From Imhoffiella fuscus (lineage in GTDB: Bacteria > Pseudomonadota > Gammaproteobacteria > Chromatiales > Chromatiaceae), in the NCBI RefSeq assembly GCF_042682685.1, contig NZ_JBHUHX010000016.1, forward strand, positions 1 through 64,000: 64,000 bases of DNA. The letters run 5' to 3'. Numbering within the stretch: position 1 is the first letter of the stretch; each line of letters opens with the position of its first letter. The position numbers and the translations under genes were made by a program. Shown in pieces: positions 33,064 through 41,688 of the stretch. The notes under the pieces were generated by a model. The model saw nothing but the letters and a program-made list of their open reading frames with translations, did not search any database and was not told the DNA's origin.

Positions 33064-34830
33064 TCAGTTTCCATCGCCTCCAAGCGCGGCCCGTTCCTCT
33101 TGGGTCAATCCGTAAAGATCGAAACAGGCTCTGTTGCAGGCGTCCAGATCGTGTCCGATGGCGGCGTTCGCGAGTGCTTCCCTCAAGGCTGGGGGGACTT
33201 CGTTCCAGCGCGGCAGTCGGATTCGGCGCAGGTACTGCGCCTGAAAACGCAGGAAGCCGCCGCGCATCTGGGTCGAGTAGGTCGCGATGAAAAGCCGGGT
33301 GACGGAGGAGAGCAGCACGGCTTGCAGGGCGCGCAGCTCCCAGTCGTCCGAGACGACGTAATAGAGATTGTGATGCGGATAGCGTTCGCCCGGCTCGAAG
33401 ACGATGTGGGCTTCGCCCTTGATGTCCGGTATCAGGAGTTTCGGTCTGGCGGCTAACGACGGAGTGATGCGGTCGATAGTTCGGTACCAGTTGCTCGGCG
33501 CCTTTTTCGCGCAATGGCGATTGGCGATCACCTCTTTGCGTGCCTCCAGATAGCGACGCAATCGCGGATAGTCGCGCAGATCGACGAGTCCACCCGTCTC
33601 CGTGAAGGGGTTGATGACCCCCAGGCCTTGCCATTGTACCTGGCCCGAGACGATGTCCTTGGTCGTGACCAGCGGGAGCTTGCGGTCGGGCTCGACATCA
33701 AGTCGCTCGAAATCGCCGATGAATGCCTTGTCGGCTCCGGTCGCCACGCCGATACCCACCTTGCACCCCACCTCTTCCAGGCAGGGGAATGCGCCTTCCA
33801 AGCGGCGGATCACGGCCATCTGGTCCGACGTCTCCAAGAGCCAGGGCTCGGCATCCTTCATGATGTTCGACAATTCGCGCACTGAGCCGGTGTCTTCCGG
33901 CAGATTGGGTGCCCGTAAGAGCTGCGCCAGAGCGTGCAAGGCGTCTCGGTCGATGGCCGGGCGATGAGCGATGCGGGTCGTCCCCGGCGCCTCCCGACCG
34001 ATGACGGTGATCGCTGGATAGGCGATGACCTCGGAATGAAAGGCCGGGGTGTCGACCATGTCGACATGGATCTTCAGGTGGAAGCGCTCGGCCACGAGGC
34101 GGCGCAGCGGTCCGCCATAGCGATTCTTCATCCAGCGGTCGGCGCAGATGAAGCTTAGGTTGCCTTGGGGCGCGAGTAACGACAACGATCGCTCGATGAA
34201 GGGGACATACAGATCGGCCCGGTCGTACAGTGTCTGGTAGCGATTCCGATACTCGATCAAAAGGGGGGCGGGGATCTGCTCCTGGCGTACATACGGCGGG
34301 TTGCCGACCACGAAGTCGAAATGACCGGGAAGCGGGGTCAGCAGAAAGTCGCCCTGAATCAACCAGCGATCCGTGAGCGCGGTGGCTGTCTCACTGTCCA
34401 GTCCCTCGTGGCGTAGCAACTCGCGAAGCGCCGAGCGGGTCGCATGGTAGGTTTCGCGATGTAGTTCGACCGCGCGAACGGCGTCTCCCAAGGCATCGAG
34501 CGCGGCGCCTCCATGCTCTGCCGCACGCCAGGAAGCCAAGAGTCTTTCCACGCTGGGCAGCAGGAAATCGCCGCCGCCGAAGGAGGGTTCCAGAAGGCGT
34601 TTTCGATGGATCCGGTTCTCCGGCGTATAGCCGGTCAGGTCGAGAATGAAATCCACGACCTCGCGGCGTGTGAATACCGCGCCCCGCGACGCTCTGTCCG
34701 TCGCGATCGACAGTTGCTCGACCGCATCTGTGACCCTGTTTGAGGCGGGGAAGCCCCCATCGCCTTGAAGGTCGAAGCTGAGTTGTCTCGATAACAAGGC
34801 ATGATCCTCGATTGAGCGTGCGAACCGCAT
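33064..34830 (-). CDS. Eco57I-type adenine DNA methyltransferase, apparently orphan
   Basis: The 588-residue protein is a class I SAM-dependent N6-adenine methyltransferase of the Eco57I/TaqI type. Motif I is LLEPSFGGGDFLLP, and the catalytic NPPY motif occurs as FDFVVGNPPYVRQE. The second half (from about residue 300) is the target-recognition part, with TKDIVSGQVQWQG, PKLLIPDIKG and PHHNLYYVVS as in Eco57I-like enzymes. No restriction endonuclease is seen on either side, so it is either solitary or its partner was lost. The start may be ATG 34830 or the in-frame TTG 34839; neither has a ribosome site, and both lie in a strong hairpin. Confidence 0.82.
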   Translation of the reverse strand: MRFARSIEDHALLSRQLSFDLQGDGGFPASNRVTDAVEQLSIATDRASRGAVFTRREVVDFILDLTGYTPENRIHRKRLLEPSFGGGDFLLPSVERLLASWRAAEHGGAALDALGDAVRAVELHRETYHATRSALRELLRHEGLDSETATALTDRWLIQGDFLLTPLPGHFDFVVGNPPYVRQEQIPAPLLIEYRNRYQTLYDRADLYVPFIERSLSLLAPQGNLSFICADRWMKNRYGGPLRRLVAERFHLKIHVDMVDTPAFHSEVIAYPAITVIGREAPGTTRIAHRPAIDRDALHALAQLLRAPNLPEDTGSVRELSNIMKDAEPWLLETSDQMAVIRRLEGAFPCLEEVGCKVGIGVATGADKAFIGDFERLDVEPDRKLPLVTTKDIVSGQVQWQGLGVINPFTETGGLVDLRDYPRLRRYLEARKEVIANRHCAKKAPSNWYRTIDRITPSLAARPKLLIPDIKGEAHIVFEPGERYPHHNLYYVVSDDWELRALQAVLLSSVTRLFIATYSTQMRGGFLRFQAQYLRRIRLPRWNEVPPALREALANAAIGHDLDACNRACFDLYGLTQEERAALGGDGN

Positions 34831-34852
34831 CTGTGGCAAGCGATGCGGTTCG
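34821..34852 (-). promoter_or_regulatory. 11-bp stem-loop over the methyltransferase start
   Basis: CGAACCGCATC and GATGCGGTTCG are perfect inverted copies (34821-34831 and 34842-34852) with a 10-base loop. In the transcript the ATG at 34830 falls in the 3' arm, and the alternative TTG falls in the loop. The structure could limit translation of the methyltransferase. Confidence 0.45.
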
Positions 34853-34925
34853 TTCCTCGCCTCATCCTACGACAGGTACTGCCCGGGCGTGGCGACCCGG
34901 GGCCTGCGTGGGATGCGGGCGGTCG

Positions 34926-37900
34926 TTACGCGGTCTTGCTCCGTGTCAGGTATTTGCCCGCGCTGACGCATCCCAATGGAATGACCACCAGGGTCAGGAG
35001 CGTTGAGACCAGGACGCCGAACAGCAGCGAGATGGCCATGCCCTGGAAGATGGGGTCGGTGAGGATGACGCTCGATCCGGCCACCAGGGCCAGCGCCGTG
35101 ATGAGGATGGGGCGGGTGCGCGCCTTGCAGGCGTTGATGACGGCTTCGGTGACGCTTTGTCCGCGCGCGATCTCCTCGATGGAGAAATCCACCAGCAGGA
35201 TGGAGTTGCGCACGATGATGCCGGCCAGGGCGATGAAGCCGATCATGGAGGTGGCGGTGAAGTCGGCGCCGAGCAGCCAGTGGCCGGGCACGATGCCGAG
35301 CAGGGTCAGGGGGATCGGGGCCATGATGACGCCGGGCGTGACCAGGTTGCCGAACTCGGCGACCACCAGCATGTAGATGAGCACCAGGGCTACGCCGAAG
35401 GCCAGTCCCATGTCGCGGAAGGTCTCGTAGGTGACGGTCCACTCGCCGCCCCACTCGAATCCGGACTGCCCGTTGTCCGGCGGCGCGCCGCTGAACAGGG
35501 TGCCCGATAGTGTGACGCCGTCCGGCGTCTCGTAGTCGGCGAGCAGATCCTCGACCTCCATCATGGGATAGAGCGGGGCGCCCAGCTTGCCGACGGCATC
35601 GCCGACCACGTATTCGAGCGGACGCAGATCCTTGTGATAGACGATCGGATCCTGGGGCGTCTTGACGAAGGCGCCGAGCTCGGTGAGCGGTACCGTGTAA
35701 CCGTTTCCGGCCGGGATCGGCAGGTCGGCCAGACGGGTCAGGTTGGCGCGGATCGCCAGCGGCACCTCGATGGTGATGAAGGTCGGCTCGAGCAGGCTGC
35801 CGCGCTTGACGTCGCCGACCTTGAAGCCGCCGAGCGCCATGTCGAGATTGCGGATGACGGTGTCCACCGAGATGCCGAGACGCACCGCCTTCTCGGTGTC
35901 GACCTCGAAGCGCAGCATCTCGAAGGGCTCCTGCATGTAGTTGTCGACGTCGGCCAGGCTGTCGACCTGCTCGAAGATGCGGGTCATGTCGGCGGCGACC
36001 TGACGCCGGGTGGCGGCGTCCGGGCCGTAGATCTCGGCGACGACTGACTGCAGCACCGGTGGCCCCGGCGGCATCTCGACCACGGTGATGCGGGCGCCGG
36101 CCTCGCGTGCCAATGGGGTCAGCAACTCGCGGGCCTGGAGCGCGATCTCGTGGCTGGAGCGATCGCGTTCGTGCTTGTCGGTGAGCTGGACCTGGATCTC
36201 GCCCTGCCAGGGTTTCTGGCGCAGATAGTAGTGACGCACCATGCCGTTGAAGTCGAACGGCTTGGCGGTGCCGGCATAGGTCTGGATGGCGACCACCTCG
36301 GGGATCTCGCGCACTTTCTCGGCGATCATACGGGCGGTGTTGGCGGTTTTGCCCAGCGCCGTGCCCTCGGGCATGTTCAGCACCACGCCGAACTCGGGCT
36401 TGTTGTCGTAGGGCATCATCTTGAAGGCGACCGCCTTGGCGTAGAAGAGCCCGCAGGAGAGGAAGAAGGCACCGATCAGGGCCAGGAGGAAGCCATAGCC
36501 CAACGGCTTGCGCTCGATCAGCGGTAGCAGCAGGCCACGGAAGAAACGCTCCAGCGTCTCGCTGGTCTTGTGTTCGCGGGCCTCGGCCTTCTTCAGCGCC
36601 GACAGGCTCGGCTTGATGCGCATCGCCAGCCAGGGGGTGAAGGCGAAGGCGGCGAACAGCGAGAAGACCATGGCGACCGAACCCAGCGCCGGGATGGGTT
36701 CCATGTACGGCCCCATCAGACCGGAGACGAAGCCCATCGGCAGCAGGGCCGCGACCACCGTGAGCGTGGCGATGATGGTCGGGTTGCCGACCTCGGCCAC
36801 GGCGGCGACGGCAGTGTCCGTATCCGTCTCGCCCTGCATCAGCCAGCGCCGGTAGATGTTCTCGATCACCACGATGGCGTCGTCGACCAGGATGCCGATC
36901 GAGAAGATGAGCGCGAAAAGACTGACCCTGTCGATGGTGTAGCCCAGGATCCAGGCCAGAAAGACCGTCATCAGCAGCACCACCGGGATGACCAGGGTGA
37001 CCACGATCGCCGGCTTGACCCCGAGCGCCAGCAGCACCAGCAGGGTCACGGCGCCGGTGGCGACGAAGAGCTTGAAGATGAGCTCGTTGACCTTGTCGTT
37101 GGCGGTCTTGCCGTAGTCGCGGGTGACCTCGACGTGGACGTTGTCCGGGATCAGCTGTCCCTTCAGGTGTTCCACCTTCTCCAGGATGGCGTCGGCCACG
37201 GTCACGCCGTTGCTGCCCTCCTTCTTGGCCAGGGCGACGGTCACGGCCGGCATGCCGTCGGCCTTGGCGTCTCCCGGATAGCTGGGGCCGGTGAAGTAGT
37301 TGACCTGCTTGCTGTACTCCTCGGGCTCCAGACTGACCTTGGCGACATCGCGCACATAGACCGGCGAGTCCTTGTAGGTGCCGAGCATCAGACGCTCGAC
37401 GTCGGAGGCGCTCTGCAGGAAGGATCCGGTGTAGACGGTCAGATGCTGCTCGTTGGACTCGGCGTCGCCGGTACGGCGCTCGGCGTTGGCGGTGCGGATG
37501 GTGTTGGCGATGTGATCCAGGGTCACTCCGAATCCGGCCAGACGCTGGGGCTCGACCTCGACCCGGATCTGCTCGTGACGCCCGCCGACCACGAAGCCCT
37601 GACCGACGTTGGGGATCTGCGACAGGCTCTGGAGCAGCTTGGCCCCGAGCGCGCGCAGCGCGGCGTCGTCGATCTCGTCGGACCAGAGGGTCAGGGTGAC
37701 CGCAGGGACGTCGTCGATGCCCTTGGGACGCACGACCGGGGTCAGGGCGCCGGGCGGCATCACTTGCTGGTTGGCCTGGAGCTTGTCGTGAACCTTGACC
37801 AGCGAGGGACCCATCTGCTCGCCGACATCGAACTGGACGGTGATGATGCCCTGCTCGCGCTCGCTCGCCGAGTAGACGTGATCGACGCCCGGGATCTCGG

Positions 37901-38165
37901 AGAGCAGCCGCTCCAGCGGCTCGACGGCGAGGCTTCCGACCTGCTCGGTCGAGGCGCCCGGATATTGGACGAAGACGTCGATCATGGGGACCGAGATCTG
38001 CGGGTCTTCCTGGCGCGGCGTCGAGAGCAGGCCGAGGATGCCCATGCCGAGCATGGCGAAGAAGAGCAGCGGCGACAGGGGCGAATGGATGAAGGCCCTG
38101 GCGGTTAGACCGGCCAGGCCGAGCTTGCGTCCGTGTCCGGACGGCGTGGCGATGGTATCGGACAT
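34926..38165 (-). CDS. RND efflux transporter permease (AcrB/HAE1 family)
   Basis: This is the inner-membrane proton-driven pump of a tripartite efflux system, 1079 residues long. The N-terminus (AFIHSPLSPLLFFAMLGMGILGLL) is the first membrane helix, and PRQEDPQISVPMIDVFVQYPGAS and VEPLERLLSEIPGV are family signatures. The middle helices carry FALIFSIGILVDDAIVVIENIYRR, with the Asp pair used for proton transfer. A second half repeats the pattern (GIIVRNSILLVDF near the end). The start is set at MSDTIATPSG; the frame is open 84 bases further. The adaptor gene lies 129 bases upstream on the same strand. No outer-membrane channel is in the window, and the substrate is unknown. Confidence 0.93.
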   Translation of the reverse strand: MSDTIATPSGHGRKLGLAGLTARAFIHSPLSPLLFFAMLGMGILGLLSTPRQEDPQISVPMIDVFVQYPGASTEQVGSLAVEPLERLLSEIPGVDHVYSASEREQGIITVQFDVGEQMGPSLVKVHDKLQANQQVMPPGALTPVVRPKGIDDVPAVTLTLWSDEIDDAALRALGAKLLQSLSQIPNVGQGFVVGGRHEQIRVEVEPQRLAGFGVTLDHIANTIRTANAERRTGDAESNEQHLTVYTGSFLQSASDVERLMLGTYKDSPVYVRDVAKVSLEPEEYSKQVNYFTGPSYPGDAKADGMPAVTVALAKKEGSNGVTVADAILEKVEHLKGQLIPDNVHVEVTRDYGKTANDKVNELIFKLFVATGAVTLLVLLALGVKPAIVVTLVIPVVLLMTVFLAWILGYTIDRVSLFALIFSIGILVDDAIVVIENIYRRWLMQGETDTDTAVAAVAEVGNPTIIATLTVVAALLPMGFVSGLMGPYMEPIPALGSVAMVFSLFAAFAFTPWLAMRIKPSLSALKKAEAREHKTSETLERFFRGLLLPLIERKPLGYGFLLALIGAFFLSCGLFYAKAVAFKMMPYDNKPEFGVVLNMPEGTALGKTANTARMIAEKVREIPEVVAIQTYAGTAKPFDFNGMVRHYYLRQKPWQGEIQVQLTDKHERDRSSHEIALQARELLTPLAREAGARITVVEMPPGPPVLQSVVAEIYGPDAATRRQVAADMTRIFEQVDSLADVDNYMQEPFEMLRFEVDTEKAVRLGISVDTVIRNLDMALGGFKVGDVKRGSLLEPTFITIEVPLAIRANLTRLADLPIPAGNGYTVPLTELGAFVKTPQDPIVYHKDLRPLEYVVGDAVGKLGAPLYPMMEVEDLLADYETPDGVTLSGTLFSGAPPDNGQSGFEWGGEWTVTYETFRDMGLAFGVALVLIYMLVVAEFGNLVTPGVIMAPIPLTLLGIVPGHWLLGADFTATSMIGFIALAGIIVRNSILLVDFSIEEIARGQSVTEAVINACKARTRPILITALALVAGSSVILTDPIFQGMAISLLFGVLVSTLLTLVVIPLGCVSAGKYLTRSKTA

Positions 38166-38294
38166 GGGATGTCTCTGAATCAGGTGTCGGTGGGCGCGGA
38201 CGCCGGCCGGCAGGTCGGTTGCGTTCCGCCCTCCGCGCGGTCTATCCACGCTCGCGGGCGGTGCGTCAGCGCTGGCTCGGCGATCCGTGTTGCG

Positions 38295-39446
38295 TCAGTC
38301 TTGCTGGATCTTGGCGGGGTCGAGCAGGAGGCGCTCTCCGCCCTTGAGACCGGTCAGGACGGTGACGGTATCGCCGTATTGCTCGCCGAGACGCAGCAGG
38401 TGCAGGCGTGGCTGGTCGTTGGCGTCGAGAACGTAGACCATCGGCAATCCGCCACGGTAGATCAGGGCCGTCGTCGGGATCACCGGGGCCGAGTCCCGAG
38501 CGCTATCGGGCTGCGGGATCAGCAGTTCGGCGTACATGCCGGCCTTGGCCGGGGCGCCTTCCTGCAGGTCGAGCTTGACCCGAACCGTGTGGCGGGTGGG
38601 GTCGGCCATGGGAAAGACCTGGGCGACGCGGGCCGCGACCACGGTCTGTTTGGGGTCGTCGAGCTTGACGCGGGTGATGAAGCCGGGCTGCAGCGGCGCC
38701 GAGAGACGGGTCGGCACATCGGCTTGGAGCTGCAACTGGTTCATGTTGGCGAAGCTCAGGAGCGGCTGGCCGGGCTGGACGGTGTCGCCGGCATTGACGT
38801 GCTTGTGGGTGATGTAGCCGTCGAAGGGGGCGGTGCTCTTGGTGTCCGCGAGCTTGGCGTCGATCTCGCGCAGCTGGGCTTGGGCAGCGACCAGCGCGCC
38901 CTGGGCCTGCTCGATCTGGGTGCCGTACTGGTGCAGCGTGGCGCTGCGCGCGACGCCGGTTTCGCGATCTCCGCCGAAGAAGGGCATGGGCATCATCTGG
39001 CTCATCATGTTGCCCTGGCGCGGCGTCGGATCCTCTCGCTCGCGCTGGAACTGAACCTCGGCGTTGCGATAGGCGGCCTGGGCGTTGGCGATGGCGGCGA
39101 TGGCGGCCTGGCGCTGGGCACGCAGTCCGGCCGGGTCGAGCGCGGCGAGCACCGCGCCCTTTTTGAAGAAGTCGCCCTCGTTGCCGGCGATGAGATCGAC
39201 GCCGCCCGGCATCTGGGCGGTGAAGGTGATCTCCTCCAGGGGTACGATGGTTCCGCCGACCGTGGCGTTGCCGCCGAGGTTGCGGCGCTCGACGCGCACC
39301 CACTGTGGCGCGGATGGTGGCGTCTGTTCCGCGATGGGGCGCGGATCGTCGGCAGTGATGACGGGCTCCTCGGCGAAGAGGACTCCGGTCAGGAGCGATC
39401 CGCCTACCACCAGGGCGAGCGTGGGTTTCAGCAATGGGTGATGCAT
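38295..39446 (-). CDS. RND efflux membrane fusion protein
   Basis: The 383-residue periplasmic adaptor has a signal peptide (MHHPLLKPTLALVVGGSLLTGVLFA), a lipoyl-like half (VGGTIVPLEEITFTAQMPGGV and, later, STAPFDGYITHKHVNAGDTV), an alpha-hairpin with alanine- and glutamine-rich heptads (about 110-205), a beta-barrel (GFITRVKLDDPK) and a C-terminal membrane-proximal domain. The hairpin contains an unusual methionine-rich insert (GNMMSQMMPMPFFGG) that could touch soft metals such as copper or silver, which is speculation. It is transcribed ahead of the permease. Confidence 0.9.
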   Translation of the reverse strand: MHHPLLKPTLALVVGGSLLTGVLFAEEPVITADDPRPIAEQTPPSAPQWVRVERRNLGGNATVGGTIVPLEEITFTAQMPGGVDLIAGNEGDFFKKGAVLAALDPAGLRAQRQAAIAAIANAQAAYRNAEVQFQREREDPTPRQGNMMSQMMPMPFFGGDRETGVARSATLHQYGTQIEQAQGALVAAQAQLREIDAKLADTKSTAPFDGYITHKHVNAGDTVQPGQPLLSFANMNQLQLQADVPTRLSAPLQPGFITRVKLDDPKQTVVAARVAQVFPMADPTRHTVRVKLDLQEGAPAKAGMYAELLIPQPDSARDSAPVIPTTALIYRGGLPMVYVLDANDQPRLHLLRLGEQYGDTVTVLTGLKGGERLLLDPAKIQQD

Positions 39447-39898
39447 GATGCGCAGCTTCCTCGTCGGTTCTTATGCATTCGATCGACAGCCAGGCGCGAC
39501 CTCGGACCCCGCGCTGGGGACGTGGCGTCGCGGCCGGGGGCGGGTCGGTTGGGATGGTCGTCGAGCGGCCTGTCGATGAAGGCCTGTAGCGTTCCTGCCC
39601 CGAGAGTCCGTCGCGAAAGGCGCGTGCCTTGGCGAGGCGGGATCATTTCCCAAGGGTTCGGTGCACGGGAGGGCGCGAAGGATACCACAAGCGGTGCCAT
39701 GGACACCCGCGCTCGGCCGGGGATCGGTGTGGAGTTTCGGCGGTGCGTGCGAGCCGCCACCGGGACTCCATTTGGTTCGAACGCGGCACGGCCGTCAGCG
39801 GGTCGTGGTCGCCACGGGCAAGGTTCCGGTGCGCGCACCTTCGGCATAGCCGCCCCGGCCGAGGTGCGCGGCCCGAGTCGTGAGGAGACTGGCCGGGC
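39447..39898. other. Intergenic region without a supported gene
   Basis: About 450 GC-rich bases between the efflux adaptor and the hydrolase stop hold open frames in several phases, none with a recognisable family or ribosome site. It should contain the promoter of the efflux operon, which I cannot place. Confidence 0.5.
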
Positions 39899-40813
39899 TC
39901 AGCCCGTGACGCCAAGGCGCCGTAGATAGGGCGTCAGTGCCTCCAGGAATGCCTCGGGGGTCTCCTCGTGGGGCATATGGCCGCATTCGGGGATGACGAC
40001 CAGCTCCGCCTGCGGCAGTCGGTTGGCAAGCCGCCGGCTCTCGTCCGGTTGGACGGCCCGATCGTGGTCTCCAGTGACGACGAGTGTCGGAATCGTAATT
40101 TCCGGCAGTCGCGGGTCGAGGTCGAGCCGATGGCTGGCGAGGAAAAGCTCGAAGAAGGCCTGTCCCCAGGGGCCTTGCATGAAGTCGGCCCGATAGGCGG
40201 CGAGATCCGCCTCGGGGAAGCCTTCTGGACCGTGCCAGAACTTTCTCAGGGCCGGGTCGTAGAGTCGGCCGATGAGAAAGCGCATGAAGCGCCAGAACAG
40301 TGGTTTGAGCGCGCGCATGCCCACCAGTACCGGTCCGGGGACCTCGCTCGTCGCATAGCCGCTGAAGATCATGGCACCGACCAGCACCAATCCCTCGACC
40401 CGTTCCGGGTGGCGCAGCGCGGTCAGGACCGACACGGTTCCTCCGGTCGAGTGACCGATGAGGATGGCCTTTTCGAAACCGAGCGCAGCGATCAGATCCG
40501 CGACCAGATCGGCCTGCGATTCGGCTGCGTAGGGCGAAGGTCCCTTGCCGTTTGGAAGCGGGCGGGAGGTGCGGCCGCAGACTGGACGGTCGAAGGCGAC
40601 CAGGGTCGCCGTTTCGGCCAAGGGGGCGATGATGTGCCGCCAGGACCTGAGATTTAGAAAGCTGCCGTGCAGTAGCAGGATGAGCCGTGGACCGGATCCG
40701 AGCCGCTTGTAATGGAGTTGGAAGCCGCCAAGTTGAATGAAGTGGCTCTGTGCGTCGGCGAATGGGTCGTTCGCTGTCGGGTTTTTGTGCATTGGATTCG
40801 GGTTGTCTGTCAT
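39899..40813 (-). CDS. Alpha/beta-fold hydrolase
   Basis: The 304-residue cytoplasmic hydrolase has the full triad pattern: the oxyanion segment LLLHGSFLNLRSW, the nucleophile elbow GHSTGG, the acid in VVTGDHDRAVQP and the histidine in PECGHMPHEE. It resembles haloperoxidase/epoxide hydrolase-like members. An N-terminal tail of about 20 polar residues (MTDNPNPMHKNPTAND) precedes the fold. The frame is open upstream to 40897, but homology and composition favour the ATG at 40813. The substrate is unknown. Confidence 0.85.
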   Translation of the reverse strand: MTDNPNPMHKNPTANDPFADAQSHFIQLGGFQLHYKRLGSGPRLILLLHGSFLNLRSWRHIIAPLAETATLVAFDRPVCGRTSRPLPNGKGPSPYAAESQADLVADLIAALGFEKAILIGHSTGGTVSVLTALRHPERVEGLVLVGAMIFSGYATSEVPGPVLVGMRALKPLFWRFMRFLIGRLYDPALRKFWHGPEGFPEADLAAYRADFMQGPWGQAFFELFLASHRLDLDPRLPEITIPTLVVTGDHDRAVQPDESRRLANRLPQAELVVIPECGHMPHEETPEAFLEALTPYLRRLGVTG

Positions 40814-40938
40814 GGCGTCACGGGCGTCGAGAGTGCGAGGGGACGGACAGTTTACAGGTTTGGATCGCGCGTTCGGCGGGCGGCGGTGCATTGACATCCG
40901 GGAAGTCGCTCAGGAGACCTCACTGTATTCCGGTTGTG

Positions 40939-41436
40939 TCATTGACCATAACCCCAGTTGTTACGGATGCAATTCTCGTAGACGATATCGTAAACTCGCT
41001 GTGGATCTCGCATGGCGCTCTGGCTCAGCACGGCGCCGGTCGTTGCTCCAGCGACGGCACCCGCTCCTCGGTAATCGCGGCGGTAACCGTGATAGGGGTA
41101 GCCTCCATGATGCCAGTGAGATCGGCGACCCGGCGGGTAGCGCGGCTCCACGTCGTAGGACAACGCGCTGCCGATGGCGACCCCGGCCGCAATGCCGATC
41201 AGCGTATATCCCACCTCGCGGTTGATGTTCGAGCGTCTGGTTTGCTCGGCCAGACGATAGGCCTGACCTCGGCATTTGATATCCAGTTCCCAGGATATTC
41301 CGTCGGAACCACCGACCGGGGCCGGATAGGTCGGAATCATGGGGGTCGGTTTCAAACCGGAGCAACCTGCTCCGATGGTGAGTGTCATTGCGAGCGGCGT
41401 CAGGATCAGGATGCGCTGAGAGAGGGGGCGGCTCAT
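40939..41436 (-). CDS. Small envelope protein with glycine-zipper segments
   Basis: The 165-residue protein begins MSRPLSQRILILTPLAMTLTIGAGC, a signal peptide with a cysteine placed as in lipoproteins, although the -3 position (Gly) is not a standard lipobox. Two small-residue helices (GYTLIGIAAGVAIGSAL and GAGAVAGATTGAVLSQS) resemble glycine zippers of outer-membrane lipoproteins. A His/Tyr/Arg-rich stretch (HWHHGGYPYHGYRRDYRG) lies between them and could bind metal. No function is known. A frame extension to 41535 looks non-coding. Confidence 0.65.
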   Translation of the reverse strand: MSRPLSQRILILTPLAMTLTIGAGCSGLKPTPMIPTYPAPVGGSDGISWELDIKCRGQAYRLAEQTRRSNINREVGYTLIGIAAGVAIGSALSYDVEPRYPPGRRSHWHHGGYPYHGYRRDYRGAGAVAGATTGAVLSQSAMRDPQRVYDIVYENCIRNNWGYGQ

Positions 41437-41688
41437 CGCGGCTGAGACTCCGTGCGATTGGTTTGCGACGCGTGAAGGGAGGCGACACGAGGCGCGGCCG
41501 TCGGTCGGCGTGTCGCGTCGCGCCTTTCGCTCCAAAGTATCATGCGCCCAGTCTGCCGTGACGGCAAAGGCGCGGCTTCGACTTTCGGCTTGGCCGATCT
41601 CGGTGTGTGATTCGCGGAGCGGTTCGTTTTAGTGTTGAGCCCGCGATTCGCAGTTGTTGGACATCATGACAAGGGAGTGAGTCTCGGT

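Noticed and set aside
33064..34830. Complete restriction-modification system
   Set aside because: Only the methyltransferase is present. The convergent neighbour shows V4R/ACT-like features and no nuclease motif.
36570..38108. 512-codon plus-strand frame opposite the RND permease
   Set aside because: His/Gly/Asp-rich sequence with no recognisable fold, fully antisense to a conserved transporter.
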